A program made the translations under genes and the position numbers. A DNA stretch of 64,000 nt from Phycisphaeraceae bacterium. Its GTDB lineage: Bacteria; Planctomycetota; Phycisphaerae; Phycisphaerales; UBA1924. This document shows positions 52,515 through 60,561 of this stretch, piece by piece; position 1 is the stretch's first letter; every line of letters starts with the position of its first letter. Where the stretch lies: positions 1 through 64,000 of the forward strand of contig RECQ01000024.1 in assembly GCA_007693965.1 (NCBI GenBank), read 5' to 3'. Under the pieces are notes generated by a model. It had not been told where the DNA came from. It searched no databases and worked only from the letters and a program-made list of their open reading frames with translations.

Positions 52515-54383
52515 TCACGTGAACGTCAATCCGCCCTGCTGGGCGCTCTCGAGGAGCCGCCGCGTGTTCCGCGCTGTCTCTTCGCTCGCCTTGGCCGTTC
52601 GATCTGCCGGCCCCGTTCCCCCGGCGCCGAGAAGCCTCTGGATGAGCGCGGGGTTGAACGTGCCGCGGACCTCGACGCGGCGCGCGATCCCCTCGCCCAC
52701 CGAGTCCAGCTCCGCGATGAGATCGCGGAAGCGGTCGAGGACGGGCGGGCGTCCGGCGTCGTCCGCCTCGACCTGCTCGCGCCGGCGCCGGGATTCATCG
52801 AGGGCCCGGTCCAGCTCGCGGCGGGCGTCCTCGAGCGCCCTGCGCCGCTCCTCCATCTTTTCCGCAGCGCCATCGAGGATCCCCCTCGTGCGTTCGTCCT
52901 GCTCGCGCGAGATGCGGCCGAGTGCGTCCTCGGTCTCGCGGGCCAGCGACTCCAGCGCGCTGCGCGACCGGGCGTCGAGCTGGGCCTTGGCGGCCTCGAC
53001 ATCGAGCGATTCGTCGAAGAGTCCGAAGAGCTCGGTGAAGCGCTTGGCGAGGAAGTTCTGCGTCCGCTCCCACACGCCCTGCACGCCCGAGGCGAAACGC
53101 GTCCACAATCTCGACATCCCGCCCAGCACATCCACGAAGGCCAGGCGCATCACGAGCAGGCCCTCGGTGAAGGTCTCGCGGATCTCGCGCGTGCCCTCGA
53201 GGAAGACCAGCCGCAGGCCATTCCACAGGACGCGCGCCGCCAGGGCCAGATCGCCCGCGGCCAGGGCGTCACGGATCCCGCCCAGCGTCCTGCCCACCAC
53301 CGCGCCCAGCGATGCGAAGCGATCGCGCAGGAACTCCAGCGCCGCCGATCCGGACCCGCCGAAGCGGAGAAAGGCGACGCCCGCGCCTACCACAGCCGCG
53401 ACCACGAGGCCGATGGGGGAGAGGAGCGCGCCGAGAACAGCGCCAACGAGGCCGAACGCGCCGCCCACAGCGGAGACAATCGTCGCCAGACCGCCAAAGG
53501 CGGCGCCGATGAGCGTGATCGCCACGCCCAGCGCGAGCAGCGCTGCGCCGACGGCGACGACGCCGACGGCGATCTTCGCAGCCGTGACGATCAACTGCCG
53601 GTTCTGGCGGATCCAGTCGTTGGTGACCACGGCGATGCGCGTCACGCGCTCGACGAGCGCCTCCAGCGCCGGCGCCAGGGCGGCGCCGATGGCGACGGCG
53701 GTGATGCGGAGAACACGCCGCAGAATGTTCATCGCGTCGGTGAACCGCGCGGCGTCGCGGGCCGTCTCGGTGGAGATGGTCAGCCCCAGCCGCCGGGCCT
53801 CTTCCTGCATCGCCTCGATCCCGCGCGCCCCCTCCTGCATGAGCGGCAGGAGCTGCGAGCCGGCGCGGCCGAGGATCTGCATGGCCACCGCCGCCCGCCG
53901 CGTCGGGTCCTCGATATTGCTCAACCGCTCGGCGACGAGCTTGAACTGCTCCTCCGGCGCCAGATCGCGCAGGTCGTTGATGGAGAGGCCGAGGGCGCTG
54001 AACGCATCGGTCTGCGTCGAGAGGCCGCGTTCGAGGTCGATGATGGAGCGCTGCAGCGTGCGCACGCCCTTTTCGAGCGTGCCGAGATCGGCGCCCGACT
54101 GCTCGGCGGCGAAGCCGAGCTCGCTGAGCGATTCGACGGAGATCCCCGTCCGCCGCGACATCTTGTCGAGCTCATCGCCCGCGCGGGCGAAGACGCGCAC
54201 CATCGGCGCGAAGGCCGCCAAAGCCGCGCCGCCCGCGGCGACGAGGCGCGTCCCGACAGCGCGCACACCGGCGCCGAAGGCGCGGAGCCGCCGCTGGGCC
54301 CGGCGAAGGCCGGCGCTCAGGCGGTCGGAGACGCCCAGCTCGACGAAAGCGCGGCCGGCGCGGATTCCCCTGGGATTCGGCAT
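52515..54383 (-). CDS. Phage tail tape measure protein
   Basis: A 622-residue protein that sets tail length and helps DNA entry. The N-terminus RAFVELGVSDRLSAGLRRAQ and GAGVRAVGTRLVAAGGAALA is the usual start, followed by MSRRTGISVESLSELGFAAE and GASELEKG-like helices. A hydrophobic stretch in the middle ([40 protein letters not shown]) gives membrane-like helices, and the end is a Glu/Arg-rich coiled coil (EDARRELDRALDESRRRREQ). At 622 residues it is short, which suggests a tail near 90-100 nm. It is 3 bp from the upstream gp10-like gene. Confidence 0.9.
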   Translation of the reverse strand: MPNPRGIRAGRAFVELGVSDRLSAGLRRAQRRLRAFGAGVRAVGTRLVAAGGAALAAFAPMVRVFARAGDELDKMSRRTGISVESLSELGFAAEQSGADLGTLEKGVRTLQRSIIDLERGLSTQTDAFSALGLSINDLRDLAPEEQFKLVAERLSNIEDPTRRAAVAMQILGRAGSQLLPLMQEGARGIEAMQEEARRLGLTISTETARDAARFTDAMNILRRVLRITAVAIGAALAPALEALVERVTRIAVVTNDWIRQNRQLIVTAAKIAVGVVAVGAALLALGVAITLIGAAFGGLATIVSAVGGAFGLVGAVLGALLSPIGLVVAAVVGAGVAFLRFGGSGSAALEFLRDRFASLGAVVGRTLGGIRDALAAGDLALAARVLWNGLRLVFLEGTREIRETFTEGLLVMRLAFVDVLGGMSRLWTRFASGVQGVWERTQNFLAKRFTELFGLFDESLDVEAAKAQLDARSRSALESLARETEDALGRISREQDERTRGILDGAAEKMEERRRALEDARRELDRALDESRRRREQVEADDAGRPPVLDRFRDLIAELDSVGEGIARRVEVRGTFNPALIQRLLGAGGTGPADRTAKASEETARNTRRLLESAQQGGLTFT

Positions 54384-54386
54384 CGC

Positions 54387-54854
54387 TCATCCTCCCCGCA
54401 CGCTGTTGGCCCACGCCTTCGGGATGTTCGGCAGCTCCTTCTGCAGCGCCGGGCCCATGTAGGGACGGGCCTCGATGCGGACGCGCTTGGACTCGATCAC
54501 ACGGCCCCCGCCGCGGCGCGTGCGGCGGCGCTCGACTCTGGTCCGTCCGCCGAACTCGAGGACGCTCGGCGCCTCGCCCGGCTTGTTCAGCCTCGCCGGC
54601 CCGACGACGACCGAGTCCGAGGCGCGGTCGTAGCCGAAGAGGATGAGCCTGCGCAGCGAGCCCTCGTGCGAGTGCGGCGGTGATCCAGGAGGCGATGACC
54701 CTCGGCGCCGGCGGATGCTCGTCCGGGCCCGCTGGCGGATGAAGGCGCCGGCCCTGGAGAGGGCGCGTAGTTTGGCGCGGTTCACGGCCCGCCGCACCTT
54801 GGGGCGGTCGAGGAAGATGTTCTTCACACGCATGTCGAAGAGGGGCGAGGCCAT
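54387..54854 (-). CDS. HK97 gp10-like neck or tail completion protein
   Basis: A 155-residue basic protein. The start at 54854 overlaps the previous stop (ATGA). VRRAVNRAKLRALSRAGAFI, RTSIRRRRGSSPPGSPPHSH, LRRLILFGYDRASDSVVVGP, LEFGGRT and ARPYMGPALQKELPNIPKAW follow the HK97 gp10 pattern (ARPFMRPAL near the end). It normally lies between connector and tail genes; here it is between the chaperone and the tape measure. The upstream frame extension to 55448 is a shadow of the chaperone gene. Confidence 0.72.
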   Translation of the reverse strand: MASPLFDMRVKNIFLDRPKVRRAVNRAKLRALSRAGAFIRQRARTSIRRRRGSSPPGSPPHSHEGSLRRLILFGYDRASDSVVVGPARLNKPGEAPSVLEFGGRTRVERRRTRRGGGRVIESKRVRIEARPYMGPALQKELPNIPKAWANSVRGG

Positions 54855-55162
54855 CAGTGTTCGCTCCGGTCGTCGCTGGTTGTCCTCGCCGCGGGAGGCT
54901 TCGCGCCTGTGAAGAGCGTCTTGAGCTCCATCATGTCGCTCCGGCCCGTGCGCTTCGTGAATGGGTCGAAATCCCCCGGCTTGAAGGCGCGCGTCTTCTT
55001 CGGATCCCGGTGAACGTTGGCGATCAGGGCCAGCAGAGAGCTCGTCCGCGCCCATTCGCTCCTCTCGCGCTGCTCGGCCATCGCCAGCAGCTCGCGCAGT
55101 GTCAGTGCGGCGGGGTCGAGTCCGACGACGCCGGCGCAGCGATGGATGAGCGACCATGCGCC
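54854..55162 (-). CDS. -1 frameshift extension of the tail-assembly chaperone (GT-type)
   Basis: This segment encodes about 102 residues: AWSLIHRCAGVVGLDPAALT, LRELLAMAEQRERSEWARTS, SLLALIANVHRDPKKTRAFK and PGDFDPFTKRTGRSDMMELK. It is strongly protein-like, but its frame has no ATG, GTG or TTG before the AWSLIH segment apart from a distant ATG at 55384 inside the chaperone gene. It lies in the -1 frame of that gene, and the frames meet at CCGGGGGCG. Tail chaperones of many siphoviruses are made in a short and a frameshifted long form from this position before the tape measure. Confidence 0.7.
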   Translation of the reverse strand, partial: GAWSLIHRCAGVVGLDPAALTLRELLAMAEQRERSEWARTSSLLALIANVHRDPKKTRAFKPGDFDPFTKRTGRSDMMELKTLFTGAKPPAARTTSDDRSEH

Positions 55163-55605
55163 CCCGGAAGTGTCGCCTGCTCCAGCGCCTCGTCGATCGC
55201 CCGATCGAGTTCGCCGCTCTCGAGGCGCGCCTCGACCAGGTCGCGGGCCCTCTCCATCGCGGTCCGCGTGGCCTTGAGCACCCGCCCGAGGGCGGCCCGG
55301 TCCCTCGGGCTCGGGCAGAAACCCACCACTTCCTCCAGCAGCGCCTCGGTGGCGTGCTCGATCGCGTCCCCCGCCATGGCGCAACCGAACTCCTCATCGG
55401 TGACTCCCTTCGCGTCCGCCTCGGTCTTGCACGCGGCGTAGAGCACATCGCACAGCAGCACCGGGTCGCGGATAAGCCGCTCGATGAGCGTCCCGTCGAG
55501 AACCTCCAGGAGATCGACGCCAGTCAGCCCCTTGACGCGCTTCAATGCCGCGACGTTGATCTCGACGGTCCATGCGCGCCCCGCGTTGTCATGAAACTGC
55601 TTCAT
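55102..55605 (-). CDS. Tail-assembly chaperone, short form (G-type)
   Basis: A 167-residue protein from the ATG at 55605: MKQFHDNAGRAWTVEINVAA, LKRVKGLTGVDLLEVLDGTL, VLLCDVLYAACKTEADAKGV and EVVGFCPSPRDRAALGRVLK. The pattern of helices and its place directly after the tail tube gene fit the lambda G-type chaperone that coats the tape measure. The last ~20 residues after LEQATLPG look non-conserved (SSIAAPASSDSTPPH), while the -1 frame from that point is protein-like. The start overlaps the tail tube stop by 1 base. Confidence 0.78.
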   Translation of the reverse strand: MKQFHDNAGRAWTVEINVAALKRVKGLTGVDLLEVLDGTLIERLIRDPVLLCDVLYAACKTEADAKGVTDEEFGCAMAGDAIEHATEALLEEVVGFCPSPRDRAALGRVLKATRTAMERARDLVEARLESGELDRAIDEALEQATLPGAHGRSSIAAPASSDSTPPH

Positions 55606-56036
55606 CAGGAGACTCCGTTCTCGGTCCACTGGTCGAACTCGGCCAGCTTGGCGGTGACGCTGACGGTGATGCCCTCTTCCAGCGGCTCACTGCGCGAGAA
55701 GTTGGTGATGGACCAGTCGCCCACGGGGCCGTTGCCCTGCGCGCCGGGTGAATCGAGCGCGGCGAGGCCGATGATCCCGCTGGTGAGGAAGGCGTCCTTG
55801 ATGGCGTCGAAGCCGTCATCGCCCGGCTCCCACACCATCTCGAACTCGATGGTGGCCTCGCGCAGGCCTGCGATGGTCTGGCGCCAGCCCTGGTTGCCGC
55901 GGGTGGTGACATCCGCCTCGTTGGCCTCGGCGGACACCGTGACATCGCGGACGTTGGTGAGATCCACCCACGAACCGACGGAGTCGAAGCCGCCCACCTT
56001 GTACCTGAGAACCGCGAACATGCCCTGGATGGCCAT
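55605..56036 (-). CDS. Phage major tail (tube) protein
   Basis: A 143-residue protein from the ATG at 56036: MAIQGMFAVLRYKVGGFDSV, then LTNVRDVTVSAEANEADVTT, REATIEFEMVWEPGDDGFDA and DWSITNFSRSEPLEEGITVS. The N-terminal strand, the ANEADVTTRGNQG loop and the E-rich closing strand (TVSVTAKLAEFDQWTENGVS) are those of siphovirus tail tube proteins. Copies would stack as hexamers to form the tail. It stands directly before the chaperone and after the neck protein. Confidence 0.82.
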   Translation of the reverse strand: MAIQGMFAVLRYKVGGFDSVGSWVDLTNVRDVTVSAEANEADVTTRGNQGWRQTIAGLREATIEFEMVWEPGDDGFDAIKDAFLTSGIIGLAALDSPGAQGNGPVGDWSITNFSRSEPLEEGITVSVTAKLAEFDQWTENGVS

Positions 56037-56059
56037 GTGGATCTCCTCCCTCCTTGTCC

Positions 56060-56491
56060 CTACCGCGCGATGCGGTAGGTGACGGTCAGAACGGATGTGA
56101 AGACGCTGAAGCGCTCGATGTGCTCGGCGGCGAGCACCGGCTCGTGCTCGCTGGTGAGCCACTGGGCCTCCGGCATCGTGTCGAGGCGCTTGAGGCGCAG
56201 GTGGTCGCCGATCTGCTCGACCAGGTCGAGCAGGGCGTCGATCTGCGCCGGCGCCTCGGGGTCGATGCGCTTCTGCACGCCGATGTCGATGGCGAGGTCG
56301 AAGAAGTTGCTGGCGCGCGAGGCGGGGCTCACCGTGGCGCTGCGGGGCACGATGCTGAGCTGGATATTGTCGCCCACCTTGCCGAGGTCAAAGATCGGCA
56401 GGTGAGACCGTTCAGCGGTCACCGGCGGATCGAAGGTCTGACCGTTGAGGGACGCGGTAATGGCGTCGGCGAGTTCGACGATGGCGCTCAC
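56060..56491 (-). CDS. Phage neck or tail-terminator protein
   Basis: A 143-residue protein beginning (GTG) MSAIVELADAITASLNGQTF. KVGDNIQLSIVPRSATVSPA, DLAIDIGVQKRIDPEAPAQI and DALLDLVEQIGDHLRLKRLD have the alternate strand-helix layout of tail terminator proteins, and FTSVLTVTYRIAR closes the fold. Its GTG overlaps the previous stop (GTGA). Its place directly before the tail tube supports the role; sequence similarity by eye is moderate. Confidence 0.65.
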   Translation of the reverse strand: MSAIVELADAITASLNGQTFDPPVTAERSHLPIFDLGKVGDNIQLSIVPRSATVSPASRASNFFDLAIDIGVQKRIDPEAPAQIDALLDLVEQIGDHLRLKRLDTMPEAQWLTSEHEPVLAAEHIERFSVFTSVLTVTYRIAR

Positions 56492-56751
56492 CTGGTCCCC
56501 CTCTCAAGGCCTGAACTCCCGCTCCCGTAGGTGAGGCCCTCCAGGAAGGACAGGCGCCGGTCGAAGTCGGTGTAGACGAGGCGCATGGACTGGATCTCCA
56601 CGATGATCTCGTCGAGGCGCTTCTCCACACCGTCGAGTCGGGCGCTCACCACGCCCCACTGGATGGTGAACGCGACCAGCGCCAGCAGCGCCGTCAATCC
56701 CAGCGCCGCCCGGTGAACACGGCCATCGCCATTGTGTGCGGACTTCGTCAC
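56488..56751 (-). CDS. Small single-pass membrane coiled-coil phage protein
   Basis: An 87-residue protein (GTG start, overlapping the preceding stop as GTGA): one membrane helix (LGLTALLALVAFTIQWGVVS), then a short coiled coil (LDGVEKRLDEIIVEIQSMRL). Similar small proteins occur in the head-to-tail gene block of several planctomycete phages; its role is unknown. A holin-like or spanin-like role is possible but the place in the neck block argues against lysis. Confidence 0.6.
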   Translation of the reverse strand: MTKSAHNGDGRVHRAALGLTALLALVAFTIQWGVVSARLDGVEKRLDEIIVEIQSMRLVYTDFDRRLSFLEGLTYGSGSSGLERGTR

Positions 56752-57146
56752 GGCGCTGACTCCTCTCCGATGAACTTCGTATGAATCCGCAGCGTCCTGC
56801 GGAATGGATCGCTGAAGCGGAAGGGCGGCTCATTGCCTCCCTGCGCACCCGGCGCCATGACCTCGTAGACCAGCACGCGCCCGTCCACGTTCTCGCGCAC
56901 GCGGTCGCCCGCCCGCGGCGTCGCCTGCTCGCCATCCAGCACAAGATTCGCAGCGCGCACGAGGTAGTCGCGCATCTCGCTGCGATGGATCACGCCGAAC
57001 TGATCCTGCTGGTCGAAGATCGTGCGCCCCACCGTGGCCTGCACCTCGACGCTCACCACGCCCCGCGCATACACCACCGGCCGCGTCATGTGCGCGTGCC
57101 GCTGGTCTTCGAGGAACGCCGAGCCCTGTTCGAGCAGGTCCGCCAC
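56748..57146 (-). CDS. Phage head-tail joining-type protein
   Basis: A ~132-residue protein. I place the start at the GTG at 57146, since GAGGTGA lies 5 bases before it; a GTG at 57155 is the alternative. ADLLEQGSAFLEDQRHAHMT and RPVVYARGVVSVEVQATVGR are followed by QDQFGVIHRSEMRDYLVRAA and DPFRRTLRIHTKFIGEESAP. It is a compact beta protein like the phage head-tail joining proteins placed after the capsid genes. The longer frame to 57872 is a shadow of the DUF2190 gene. Confidence 0.6.
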   Translation of the reverse strand: MADLLEQGSAFLEDQRHAHMTRPVVYARGVVSVEVQATVGRTIFDQQDQFGVIHRSEMRDYLVRAANLVLDGEQATPRAGDRVRENVDGRVLVYEVMAPGAQGGNEPPFRFSDPFRRTLRIHTKFIGEESAP

Positions 57147-57156
57147 GTCGATCACC

Positions 57157-57498
57157 TCACTGGTCGAGCCGGATGCGCACGGTGGCGTCGCCATCGCCCG
57201 CCGCGGCGACGCTCTTGCCGATGAGCTTGTTGGCGCCACCATCGGCGTCTGTGGTCGCGAGCTCGTTGGCGGCGTCCCAGTGAAGCAGCGCCCCGGCCGC
57301 GATCGCCGTAGCGCCGCCCGTCGCCTTGGGGAAGTCGAAGACGCCCTGCACCGCCAGCGCGCCCAGCGCATCGGCGGCGATGGGCTGTTTGGCCACACCC
57401 ACCAGCTCGCCCTGCACCACCACATCGCCCGCCGCCACGTTGGACGAAGGCGTGTAGTCCACCATCCCGCCCTCATGAACAAAGATCGCCGTCGCCAT
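57157..57498 (-). CDS. DUF2190-family phage protein (capsid decoration-like)
   Basis: A 113-residue protein: MATAIFVHEGGMVDYTPSSN, VAAGDVVVQGELVGVAKQPI, VFDFPKATGGATAIAAGALL and LIGKSVAAAGDGDATVRIRL. This is the DUF2190 pattern, with a short beta barrel thought to decorate or stabilise capsids in some phages. Its start follows AGGAGG, part of which overlaps a short GGCATCAGGCAT repeat at 57509-57532. Confidence 0.82.
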   Translation of the reverse strand: MATAIFVHEGGMVDYTPSSNVAAGDVVVQGELVGVAKQPIAADALGALAVQGVFDFPKATGGATAIAAGALLHWDAANELATTDADGGANKLIGKSVAAAGDGDATVRIRLDQ

Positions 57499-57508
57499 GA
57501 TTCAACCT

Positions 57509-57532
57509 CCTGATGCCTGATGCCCAGTGCCC
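57509..57532. repeat. Short iterated GGCATCRGGCAT repeat, copy 2
   Basis: Minus-strand units of the type GGGCACTGGGCATCAGGCAT lie in the gap before the DUF2190 gene and merge with its ribosome binding site. The unit is like that at 6721-6746 outside the phage module. Confidence 0.45.
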
Positions 57533-57544
57533 GGCGCCTCTCTT

Positions 57545-57850
57545 CTAGAACCTGATCTCTTCCACGCCCCCGGTGGCCGCGCCGCCGACGCCGCGCATGA
57601 CCACGTGGCGGATGAACTGGTTGGATCCTGTGATCCGCGCCGCCTCGCCCGGCTTGAGTTCGGCCTGTTCGTCCTCTGGATCTGCGGGCGCTTCGAGGCG
57701 GTACTCCAGCGCGTTCGCCGAGTCCGCAGCGCAGGTGAGCAGCAGCTCGCGCGCCCCCGCGCCGTCCGCGCCGCCCGCATCCTGTGAGCGGAAGACATCC
57801 GTCCAGCTCGGCCCCGCGGCGATCGAGATGCGGTTGCTCCGCCGCGCCAT
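57545..57850 (-). CDS. Small phage structural-region protein of unknown function
   Basis: A 101-residue protein: MARRSNRISIAAGPSWTDVF, then GARELLLTCAADSANALEYR and NQFIRHVVMRGVGGAATGGV. A beta-rich, compact protein with no known motif. It lies between the 199-residue gene and the DUF2190 gene in the capsid block, so it may be a decoration or joining protein. Confidence 0.6.
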   Translation of the reverse strand: MARRSNRISIAAGPSWTDVFRSQDAGGADGAGARELLLTCAADSANALEYRLEAPADPEDEQAELKPGEAARITGSNQFIRHVVMRGVGGAATGGVEEIRF

Positions 57851-57864
57851 CTACGCTGACTCCT

Positions 57865-58464
57865 TCACGCATGAACCCCGTTCATGATCACCGCGCGTGA
57901 TCTGCCGCGAGAGCGGGCTGCGCCGCCTCCCGTGGGCGGTGGCGGATCGTCCCAGTGGACTCTGAATCGCACGCTGTCGATGCGCAGGACGTTGCCCTGG
58001 AAGTGCGTGGTGCTGCTCTCCCCCCGCAACTGGAAGCCGAACGACGGATCGAAGAGGTCCGCCGGCGCGAGGTTCATGTCGTTCCCGGCGCTGCCGAGGA
58101 TGAAGACGCCGGGCGTGTCGATCGGAAGCGAGCCCGCGCCGAGATCGGCTCGGACGGACCCATTCACCACCGCCTCGACATCCACGATCCGGGTTCCATC
58201 GGGATTGCCCGTCCAGCGGCCCCGCACCTCGACCTCGACGCCGAGGAGCATGAACTGTCCCGCCGGCGGCAGCGCGCCGTTGCTCAGCGCATCGGAAGCC
58301 CGCAGACGGTTGGTCACCGTGTGGAAGGAGGACAGTCCCAGCGAACCCGACACCGCCTCCGCGCTGTCGAAGGCCAGGATGTTGTCCGCATCCGTCCACG
58401 ACGCGTGGAACTCGTCGAGCTCCTGCGCGTTCTGGAAGATCAGCCACGTTGTGACCTCGGCCAT
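57865..58464 (-). CDS. Phage structural-region protein of unknown function
   Basis: A 199-residue protein: MAEVTTWLIFQNAQELDEFH, ASWTDADNILAFDSAEAVSG, GVEVEVRGRWTGNPDGTRIV and HFQGNVLRIDSVRFRVHWDD. It is beta-rich, with a proline and glycine turn near the end (PPPPTGGGAARSRGR). The role is unknown; its place right after the capsid gene suggests a decoration or head-neck part. It starts 3 bp after the capsid stop. Confidence 0.65.
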   Translation of the reverse strand: MAEVTTWLIFQNAQELDEFHASWTDADNILAFDSAEAVSGSLGLSSFHTVTNRLRASDALSNGALPPAGQFMLLGVEVEVRGRWTGNPDGTRIVDVEAVVNGSVRADLGAGSLPIDTPGVFILGSAGNDMNLAPADLFDPSFGFQLRGESSTTHFQGNVLRIDSVRFRVHWDDPPPPTGGGAARSRGRSRAVIMNGVHA

Positions 58465-58467
58465 CGC

Positions 58468-60561
58468 TCATGCCTCCCCCTTGGCCTTCACGCCGCCGCG
58501 GGAGTCCTGGAGGTTGACGCCGAAGTCGTGGTAGCCGCGCATCTGCACGCCCAGCACGTTGAAGTCCGCCTCGGCCGTCTCGATGGTGGGCGACTCCTGG
58601 CCGTTCAGGAACGCGGTCTCGATCACCGGCAGGTCCGCGGGCTCGGCCAGCAGGTACCACGCCTTGTTCGAGAAGCCGGGGAACTGCGCGTTGGCCAGGT
58701 ACCTGCTCACCTCGACGCGGAACTTGCCCTGGTGGGGGTTGGCGACGGGGAACTTGGTGTTGGCGGTGGTGTCGCGGAGCTCGAGCGAGCGGAAGAGCTG
58801 CGTGCCGATCGCCGAGAGCGATGTGGGCACGAGCATCATGGCGGGCATGATCCCGATGGGCTTGCCGTCGGAGTCCACCTGGTCCATGAAGGCGACCTCG
58901 GCCCGGGTCAGCCCGTCGATGGAGAGGGCCGTGTCGGCGCCGTCGATGAAGTTGTTGTTCCCCGCGGTGAAGAACGAGGCGTTGTTCAGGAAGGTGGTCC
59001 AGAAGACGTCGTTGATCTTGAGGCCCGAGCCGCGGCCGAGCTTGCGGGGCACGGTGGTGATGGCCCCGAGGTCGTCGTTGATGATGTCGCGGCGGTCGAT
59101 CGCCAGCAGCAGGCCGTAGGTGTCGGCCTTGTTGGTGTACTGCTCTTCGCCCAGCGTCCCGTGCTTGAGCTCGCCCCCCGGCGCCACGATCTCGTACTGA
59201 TCCTTGCCGATGAGGCGGTAGCTGGTCACCGTCTTGAAGTCGCTGACGTTGCGGACGGCGGTGATGTTGCGCCACGTCCGCTCGACGCTGAAGAAGCCCT
59301 CGAGGAGGAACTTGTTGGCGACGTTGGAGAGGATGCCGCCGATGTCGATGGTCGAGAAGCCCGCGGCCACGTCCGGCGCCTCGGGCTTGAAGGCGTAGCG
59401 CAGCACCGCCCGGCTGTCGCGGAAGGACCGGCCCGTGTACCCGTTGGCCCACGCGGCCTCGAGCAGAAGCTCCTGCAGGCCGATGCCGCCGCGGAAGCGC
59501 TTGGCGGCCAGGTCCAGTGCCCGCGGCTCATACAGCGAATCGAGCTCACTCAATCCCGCCGTCATCATGCACGCGGCCTCGAGGACGCCGGCGCTCATCG
59601 TGTTGTCGGGCGCGTGGATCGCCGGCGCGCCGGCCACCTTGGGCCGGCCGGCCCGCAGCACCTCCAGCTCGCAGCGCGTGGCGTCCCACCCCTCGCGGAT
59701 GGCCTGCGCCTCGATCTCGGGGCGCCCGGCGCAGAGCCTGCGGACCGTGTTGATCCGCTCCGACTCCGCCGCCGCCTCGGCGCGGATGTCGCGGACACAG
59801 TCCGCAGCCTGCAGTCTGGAGTCTGCAGCCGGAAGATTGGCGCTGCTCGCGCGATCAGCGCCGCCAGCGCTCTCCGGCGTCGCGGCCGAAGCATTGTCGT
59901 TCGAAGTCGTCTCTTCGAGACGGTCATTGTCGTTCAGATCCATCGTGTCTTCCTCCAGACTGCGGACTCCAGACTCCGGACTGTTCCCTGCCGCCACGCT
60001 CACACTCGTCTGCCCGTCCGCGCCCAGGTCCACGAAACTGATCTCGCCCAGCGTCGAGCGCCGCACCACGTTCAGCGGCCCCTCGAAGCTGCGGCCGTTG
60101 ACGATCGCGCTGCGCCCCTCGGGCACGAACTCGAACTCGTCCACACTCGCGCCGATCGACGCCTGCCACGGGAAGCCGTTCTTCGAGGACGCCACCACCT
60201 CGCGCGCCACCGGCGTGTCGCGCGAGATGACGCCGCTGGCGACAAGCCTGCCCCCCTCGACGCGGATGGCGTCGGTGTGCCCGACGCCCGCGCTTGGATC
60301 GTGCGTGAAGCGGATGGGGCGCTTCGGCGAGGGGATCGCCATCCCGGCAAGATCGACGACGACGGGGAAGCGCCAACCGGCCAGACGCATGGCGCCGCCG
60401 GTGTACGCCACAGCGCTGAAGCGCGGCAGGCGCTGTGCGCCGCCATCTTCACCCGCAGCGGCCTCGACCTCGATCGCTGCTTCGGCGGTCAGATTGAGAC
60501 TGGTCGGAATGTCGGGCGCATCAGGCCGCGCGGGCGGCCGCGCCTTGGCGTTCTTCGGCAT
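58468..60561 (-). CDS. Prohead protease joined in frame to a Mu gpT-like major capsid protein
   Basis: A 697-residue frame. Residues ~45-190 resemble a prohead protease: RFSAVAYTGGAMRLAGWRFP, IRFTHDPSAGVGHTDAIRVE with possible catalytic His87 or His95, and the serine motif GFPWQASIGASVDEFEF (Ser135). From Met207 (59943) it is a capsid-type protein: ELDSLYEPRALDLAAKRFRG, then STIDIGGILSNVANKFLLEG, SVERTWRNITAVRNVSDFKT, VTSYRLIGKDQYEIVAPGGE and a C-terminal MRGYHDFGVNLQD. The Met207 ATG has CTGGAGGAAGACACG before it, a strong ribosome binding site, so the capsid protein may start there independently. The in-frame linker contains repeat-like sequence at 59803-59832 and 59953-59983. It overlaps the portal gene by 41 bp. 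Confidence 0.85.
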   Translation of the reverse strand: MPKNAKARPPARPDAPDIPTSLNLTAEAAIEVEAAAGEDGGAQRLPRFSAVAYTGGAMRLAGWRFPVVVDLAGMAIPSPKRPIRFTHDPSAGVGHTDAIRVEGGRLVASGVISRDTPVAREVVASSKNGFPWQASIGASVDEFEFVPEGRSAIVNGRSFEGPLNVVRRSTLGEISFVDLGADGQTSVSVAAGNSPESGVRSLEEDTMDLNDNDRLEETTSNDNASAATPESAGGADRASSANLPAADSRLQAADCVRDIRAEAAAESERINTVRRLCAGRPEIEAQAIREGWDATRCELEVLRAGRPKVAGAPAIHAPDNTMSAGVLEAACMMTAGLSELDSLYEPRALDLAAKRFRGGIGLQELLLEAAWANGYTGRSFRDSRAVLRYAFKPEAPDVAAGFSTIDIGGILSNVANKFLLEGFFSVERTWRNITAVRNVSDFKTVTSYRLIGKDQYEIVAPGGELKHGTLGEEQYTNKADTYGLLLAIDRRDIINDDLGAITTVPRKLGRGSGLKINDVFWTTFLNNASFFTAGNNNFIDGADTALSIDGLTRAEVAFMDQVDSDGKPIGIMPAMMLVPTSLSAIGTQLFRSLELRDTTANTKFPVANPHQGKFRVEVSRYLANAQFPGFSNKAWYLLAEPADLPVIETAFLNGQESPTIETAEADFNVLGVQMRGYHDFGVNLQDSRGGVKAKGEA
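59803..59832. repeat. Dispersed CTGCAGTCTGGAGTC-type repeat inside the capsid gene
   Basis: CAGCCTGCAGTCTGGAGTCT on the plus strand, part of a short palindrome-like motif also found at 59953-59983. It encodes the low-complexity NLPAADSRLQAADC segment of the protease-capsid frame. Confidence 0.45.
59953..59983. repeat. Dispersed CTCCAGACTGCGGACTCC-type repeat between protease and capsid parts
   Basis: CTCCAGACTGCGGACTCCAG on the plus strand continues ACTCCGGACTG. It lies just before the internal capsid start at 59943 and provides the GGAGG of its ribosome binding site. Confidence 0.5.
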
